From: Pseudomonadota bacterium
GTDB taxonomy: Bacteria > Desulfobacterota > Anaeroferrophillalia > Anaeroferrophillales > Tharpellaceae
Direction of reading: 5' to 3'
Length of the DNA: 10,822 nucleotides
Assembly (NCBI GenBank): GCA_030641485.1
Contig: DAOWHJ010000031.1
Coordinates: 1-10,822 of the forward strand
Below, piece by piece: positions 7,925 to 10,822 of the stretch. A program made the translations under genes and the position numbers. How positions within the stretch are numbered: position 1 is the stretch's first letter; each line of letters opens with the position of its first letter. A model generated the notes under the pieces. That model made no database searches. It saw nothing but the letters and a program-made list of their open reading frames with translations, and was not told the origin of the DNA.

Positions 7925-8880
7925 AAAGAGACTCCTGTCGGAATTTGCGCTTTTAAAAAATCGAAAATAATTTTGTCAGCTAACTCTTTAATCTCGGGTT
8001 TTTCCATTAAGATTTCATGCTTGGCCCCAGGGATAACCATAAGTTTACAATTTTCACCAACCTCACGACAAAAGCATTCCTGAGCCCGATTATTGACTAC
8101 CTGATCATCTTCGGCCTGGAGAATCAGTAGTGGAACCTTAAAACTTAAAGCACTGTCCTTGATCTCTTTAATCGCAACCAGCGACGTCTTGACCCAGGCA
8201 CAGGTCGGCGAGCCCAGTTGAGCTTGCGGATAATCAAGCATCATCTGCTGATTACGCATATAGCTGTTAGGATCTGAGGTCAAAGGGTTATCTTTGGTGA
8301 AAGGCTGGGGCTTAAATCCCCCCCCGCCAACCACATAATTTTGTTCCAGACCTAAAACCTCAAACAGAGAAAGCATTGGCGGCACCAGAAAAAAAGGCCA
8401 GGGTGAGGTTGAAAAACCCAGCATTGGCGCCGTCATCACAATCGCGTCACTACTCTCGGGATAGCGCAATTCGTGCAGTAAAGCGATGGTCCCGCCCATA
8501 GAGTGAGCAAGGAGCAATCGAACCTTGTGCGGCCGCAGATTGACTACGTTTTCAAGGAAAAACTCAAAATCAGCAACATAATCGTCATAGGTTTCGACAT
8601 GACCTTTATGGGGGTCGCTAAGCTGTCGTTCGGAAAAGCCTTGACCGCGATGGTCGAAGGTGTAAACGGAAAAACCGGCTTTGCTGATACTATCAATGAC
8701 CTCACGGTATTTAACAAAGGTTTCATTGCGGCCATTAACTATGATCACGGCTCCATTTTCAGACTCAACTTCACGAACCCCATAGATAATTTCCACATTT
8801 TTAGCCCCAGAAAAGGAACCAATCGCCATTGCCGGCAGGAGTTTTTTCACAACTGCAACCGCAGCATATTCTGATGCCAT
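7921..8880 (-). CDS. pldB: PldB-like lysophospholipase, alpha/beta hydrolase
   Basis: This is an alpha/beta-hydrolase of the PldB (lysophospholipase L2) group, which hydrolyses lysophospholipids or monoacylglycerols; in E. coli it is associated with the inner membrane. Counting from ATG 8880 (319 residues), the nucleophile is Ser127 in AHSMGG. The acid is probably Asp259 in QAEDDQVV and the base His288 in KHEIL. Other PldB-like blocks are NGRNETFVKY (49-58), DHRGQGFSER (76-85) and DPHKGHV (89-95). The frame stays open back to TTG 9087, next to the alr stop, but that extension translates the palindromic repeat. ATG 8880 has GGAG 5 bases upstream and is preferred. The extension also encodes a hydrophobic run just before this ATG, so a membrane-anchored longer form cannot be fully excluded. 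The stop overlaps the GDH start by 4 bases. The substrate is inferred from family; a monoacylglycerol lipase is the alternative. Confidence 0.85.
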   Translation of the reverse strand: MASEYAAVAVVKKLLPAMAIGSFSGAKNVEIIYGVREVESENGAVIIVNGRNETFVKYREVIDSISKAGFSVYTFDHRGQGFSERQLSDPHKGHVETYDDYVADFEFFLENVVNLRPHKVRLLLAHSMGGTIALLHELRYPESSDAIVMTAPMLGFSTSPWPFFLVPPMLSLFEVLGLEQNYVVGGGGFKPQPFTKDNPLTSDPNSYMRNQQMMLDYPQAQLGSPTCAWVKTSLVAIKEIKDSALSFKVPLLILQAEDDQVVNNRAQECFCREVGENCKLMVIPGAKHEILMEKPEIKELADKIIFDFLKAQIPTGVSL

Positions 8881-8885
8881 AAGTT

Positions 8886-8889
8886 CTCC
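8886..8889 (-). promoter_or_regulatory. Ribosome binding site deciding the PldB-like start
   Basis: The minus strand reads GGAG, then five bases, then ATG 8880. It is the only good ribosome site in the open frame between the alr stop and the conserved hydrolase domain, and it argues against the TTG start at 9087. Confidence 0.65.
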
Positions 8890-8994
8890 GACCTGACCCG
8901 CACACAGAACCAAAAGGAGTGCGGCAATAATAAAACTCTCAACTTTCTGGCTTAACTCAATTTGTTGATATTTAAAGTTTTCTTTTGAAAATTG

Positions 8995-9080
8995 CTCCCG
9001 CCAAGACGCAAAGACGCAAAGGAATTCAATCAGAATCGACACTTCTCGGTTTTCTTGGCGCCTTTGCGTCTTTGCGGGAG
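8995..9080. repeat. 86-bp palindromic GACGCAAA repeat
   Basis: Two 27-bp arms (8995-9021 and 9054-9080) are reverse complements at 24 of 27 positions and enclose a 32-bp centre. The left arm carries two exact tandem GACGCAAA units (9005-9020). The right arm carries the reverse complement, TTTGCGTC then TTTGCG (9063-9076). This is the look of a dispersed palindromic or MITE-like repeat; AAGACGCAAAGACGC-type elements are familiar from many bacterial genomes and often give spurious peptides such as KTQRR and LCVFAS. It starts 7 bases after the alr stop and could fold into a strong hairpin in the transcript, acting as a terminator or mRNA stabiliser. No transposase or clear target-site duplication is seen. 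Confidence 0.8.
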
Positions 9081-9087
9081 ACCTCAA

Positions 9088-10221
9088 TCAGATATACTCC
9101 CGCCGTACCCGGACACTCCAAGAGCAGAAGATTTCGTAAGAGATCGTCCCCAGAGTTTCGGCAAGTTCGTCGACGCTAATACTTTCCTCCCCTTGTGTGC
9201 CTAAAATAACGACCTCGTCTCCAACCGCCACGTCACCAACATCGCTCACATCAATCATTATCCAATCCATACATACCCGGCCGATAATCGGAACCCTTAC
9301 CCCTCGCAACAAAACTTCACCGCAACCGGAAAGTAGCCGGCTTAATCCATCAGCATAACCAATTGGTAAAAGAGCCACTATGATATCTTCATGAGCCGTA
9401 TAGGTGCAACCGTAACTGACACTCTGCCCCGGTTTTAGATTTTTCAATAAAACGATGCCGGTTTTAACACTCATCACCGGTTTTAGATTAATTTTTTCAT
9501 AGAGACCAGGGTCGGGGTAAGCACCATAAAGAGCGATACCTACCCGAGCCATATTGCAGACGGGAAAATCATAGCGCACGATTCCGGCACTGTTGGCAAG
9601 GTGAAATGTTAAGGCATTGCCCGAAGGTGAAATGCAGGCGCTAGCCTCACACACGGCAACAAACTCTCGGGCCTGATTTTCAGTATAGTTCTGTGCCCAT
9701 TCCTGCTCACTATCAGCAATTGCGAGATGAGAGAGTAGACCGACAAGTTTTAGACCGGAAAGTTTTTTGATCGTAGAGATAAAACCTGAAGCCCCATCCA
9801 CCGGAATCCCGGCCCGGCCCATACCGGTATCGATCTTAACCTGAACCGCGACGGTTTCACCCCGCCCGGAAGCAAAAACTGAAAGTTTACGGGCACTATC
9901 TTCATCCCAAAGCACCGGGATAATTCCACCCGCTATAATATGCTCTAAGTCATCCTCATACAGGGTTCCAAGAACGAGGATATCGTCCTTGATTCCAGCA
10001 CTTTTCAACTCCCACGCCTCAGCAACAGTTGCCACCGCAAAACCTGGCACCCCAAGTACGGTCAGACATTGAGCCACAGCTACCGCACCATGACCATAAG
10101 CATCAGCCTTAATCACCGGCATCACCGATACGGCAGAGCCGGCACCAGCCTTTAAAACTGAATAGTTGTGTGACAAAGCGCTAAGGTCAATCTCAGCCCT
10201 GGTAGGACGTTTTTTAAACAT
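9088..10221 (-). CDS. alr: Alanine racemase
   Basis: Alanine racemase is a PLP enzyme that interconverts L- and D-alanine, providing D-Ala for peptidoglycan. The 377 residues match the family. The N-terminal TIM-barrel carries the PLP lysine Lys38 in VIKADAYGHG (36-45), DTGMGRAG (131-138), SHLAIAD (164-170) and HLANSAG (207-213). The C-terminal beta domain carries Tyr270 in VSYGCTY (268-274), which I take as the second catalytic base, PIGYADG (286-292) and CMDW (317-320) at the active-site entrance of the partner subunit. Catalytic residues from both domains are intact, so it should be an active dimer. ATG 10221 lies one base after the uxs stop, with AAGG about 9 bases upstream inside uxs, so the genes are probably co-transcribed and coupled. 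The TGA stop is followed at once by the palindromic repeat. The catabolic paralogue (dadX) cannot be excluded on sequence alone. Confidence 0.97.
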   Translation of the reverse strand: MFKKRPTRAEIDLSALSHNYSVLKAGAGSAVSVMPVIKADAYGHGAVAVAQCLTVLGVPGFAVATVAEAWELKSAGIKDDILVLGTLYEDDLEHIIAGGIIPVLWDEDSARKLSVFASGRGETVAVQVKIDTGMGRAGIPVDGASGFISTIKKLSGLKLVGLLSHLAIADSEQEWAQNYTENQAREFVAVCEASACISPSGNALTFHLANSAGIVRYDFPVCNMARVGIALYGAYPDPGLYEKINLKPVMSVKTGIVLLKNLKPGQSVSYGCTYTAHEDIIVALLPIGYADGLSRLLSGCGEVLLRGVRVPIIGRVCMDWIMIDVSDVGDVAVGDEVVILGTQGEESISVDELAETLGTISYEIFCSWSVRVRREYI

Positions 10222-10222
10222 C

Positions 10223-10822
10223 TTACACGACCTTAAGCGCCTGACGAAAATAGTTTATGGCGTGACCAAGCCCCTCTTTGAGTTGAATTTTCGGCTCCCA
10301 ATCAAGTTCCTTCCGAGCTTTACTGATATTCGGTTGGCGTTGCACCGGATCATCTTGGGGCAGGGGCAGATAAGTTATCTTGGCTGAGCTCCCGGTTAAT
10401 TTAAGGACCAGTTCGGCCAATTCGAGCATGGTAAATTCATTGGGGTTGCCGAGGTTGGTTGGCCCCGTGAATGAATCACTCGCCATCAAACTATAGAGTG
10501 CTTTAACCAGGTCATCGACGTAACAGAACGAGCGACTTTGCTGACCATCACCATAGATTGTCAAATCCTCACCCCTCAGGGCCTGGACGATAAAGTTACT
10601 CACCACCCGACCATCATCAACCAGCATATTAGGGCCGTAGGTATTGAAAATTCTGGCAATCCTAATATCAACCCGATTTTGACGATGATAATCAAGCATC
10701 AGGGTTTCAGCGACGCGCTTACCCTCATCGTAGCAACTTCGAATCCCGATAGGGTTAACATGCCCCCAGTAAGATTCGGTCTGGGGATGAACTTGAGGAT
10801 CGCCATAGACCTCGGAGGTCGA
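10223..10822 (-). CDS. uxs: UDP-glucuronate decarboxylase (UDP-xylose synthase), 5' end beyond window
   Basis: This is the C-terminal 199 residues of an extended short-chain dehydrogenase. Its 5' end, including the NAD-binding GxxGxxG, lies beyond the right edge; the frame is open from base 10822 and does not begin at the internal ATG 10699. UXS oxidises and decarboxylates UDP-glucuronate to UDP-xylose with bound NAD+, feeding lipopolysaccharide or exopolysaccharide. The visible part starts with TSEVYGDP (residues 2-9 of the fragment), then YWGHVNPIG (18-26), the catalytic YxxxK as Tyr31 and Lys35 in CYDEGKRVAET, RIFNTYGP, DGRVVSNFI, LGNPNEFT and a final LDWEP...LKEGL helix. The combination HVNPIG plus CYDEGKR is characteristic of UXS rather than of UDP-glucose 4-epimerase or dTDP-glucose dehydratase. 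The stop is one base before alr. A polysaccharide cluster may lie to the right of the window. Confidence 0.92.
   Translation of the reverse strand, partial: STSEVYGDPQVHPQTESYWGHVNPIGIRSCYDEGKRVAETLMLDYHRQNRVDIRIARIFNTYGPNMLVDDGRVVSNFIVQALRGEDLTIYGDGQQSRSFCYVDDLVKALYSLMASDSFTGPTNLGNPNEFTMLELAELVLKLTGSSAKITYLPLPQDDPVQRQPNISKARKELDWEPKIQLKEGLGHAINYFRQALKVV

Larger units (their letters stand above)
8881..9087 (-). other. Spacer between alr and pldB with repeat and leader hairpin
   Basis: The 207-bp gap holds the palindromic repeat (8995-9080) and then 114 bases of leader. The leader contains a second small inverted repeat, CCGCAC (8898-8903) with GTGCGG (8919-8924), just upstream of the pldB ribosome site. 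The frame is open throughout and reads a hydrophobic stretch (FIIAALLLVLCAG) in phase with pldB, but lacks a normal start codon with a ribosome site. It may contain a pldB promoter; none is clear. Confidence 0.5.

Noticed and set aside
8503..8874. 123-residue plus-strand frame inside pldB
   Set aside because: It is entirely antisense to the conserved hydrolase core, including the Ser nucleophile region, with no supporting motif.
8881..9087. N-terminal extension of the PldB-like protein from TTG 9087 (388-residue version)
   Set aside because: The start abuts the alr stop with no ribosome site, and its first 30 or so residues translate the palindromic repeat. ATG 8880 has GGAG at good spacing.
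8985..9204. Plus-strand frames with KTQRR and FASLRE/LRLCG peptides
   Set aside because: These are translations of the palindromic repeat and of the antisense of alr, a common false gene call.
1..10822. Defence, phage, CRISPR or novel multi-gene system
   Set aside because: Every long gene belongs to a known housekeeping, metabolic or surface family. No repeat-spacer array, integrase, toxin-antitoxin pair or nuclease cluster is present; the only unknowns are the 82-residue gene and the body of the edge-truncated exported protein.

Overview
The window looks like a chromosomal segment of a Gram-negative bacterium, plausibly a Desulfobacterota/Desulfuromonadota-type ('deltaproteobacterial') lineage. 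The evidence is the start of a VPLPA/PEP-CTERM-type exported protein, a PldB-like lysophospholipase, an alanine racemase, RF3 and a 115-kDa-class NAD-glutamate dehydrogenase. This placement is inference from gene content and protein style; no marker in the window fixes the taxon. No tRNA, rRNA, CRISPR array, transposase, phage gene or defence gene was found.

Layout: seven of the eight genes lie on the minus strand, so they read from high to low coordinates. At the right edge is a 5'-truncated UDP-glucuronate decarboxylase (uxs, 10822-10223). It is followed after one base by alanine racemase (alr, 10221-9088). Next comes a spacer with an 86-bp imperfect palindrome built from GACGCAAA units (8995-9080). 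Then a PldB-like alpha/beta hydrolase (8880-7921) overlaps the start of a very large NAD-glutamate dehydrogenase (7924-4937) by four bases. An 82-residue orphan gene on the plus strand (4641-4889) converges on the dehydrogenase. A 354-bp AT-rich spacer (4287-4640) separates it from prfC (4286-2700) and uvrB (2687-681), which form a tight pair. After another AT-rich spacer, an exported VPLPA-CTERM-like protein starts at 452 and runs off the left edge, cut inside its sorting motif.

How the genes fit together: uxs makes UDP-xylose for surface polysaccharide, and alr supplies D-alanine for peptidoglycan. The lipase and the dehydrogenase are probably translationally coupled; any metabolic link between them is unknown. 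prfC and uvrB are housekeeping genes (translation termination, nucleotide excision repair). The VPLPA-CTERM protein implies an exosortase elsewhere in the genome, a system usually associated with exopolysaccharide export.

The content is mostly ordinary. The points most worth a second look are the palindromic repeat that creates a false N-terminal extension on the lipase, the orphan small gene with its divergent TTGACA boxes, and the VPLPA-CTERM gene at the edge, which is easy to miss because it has no stop in the window. I found no convincing new multi-gene system.
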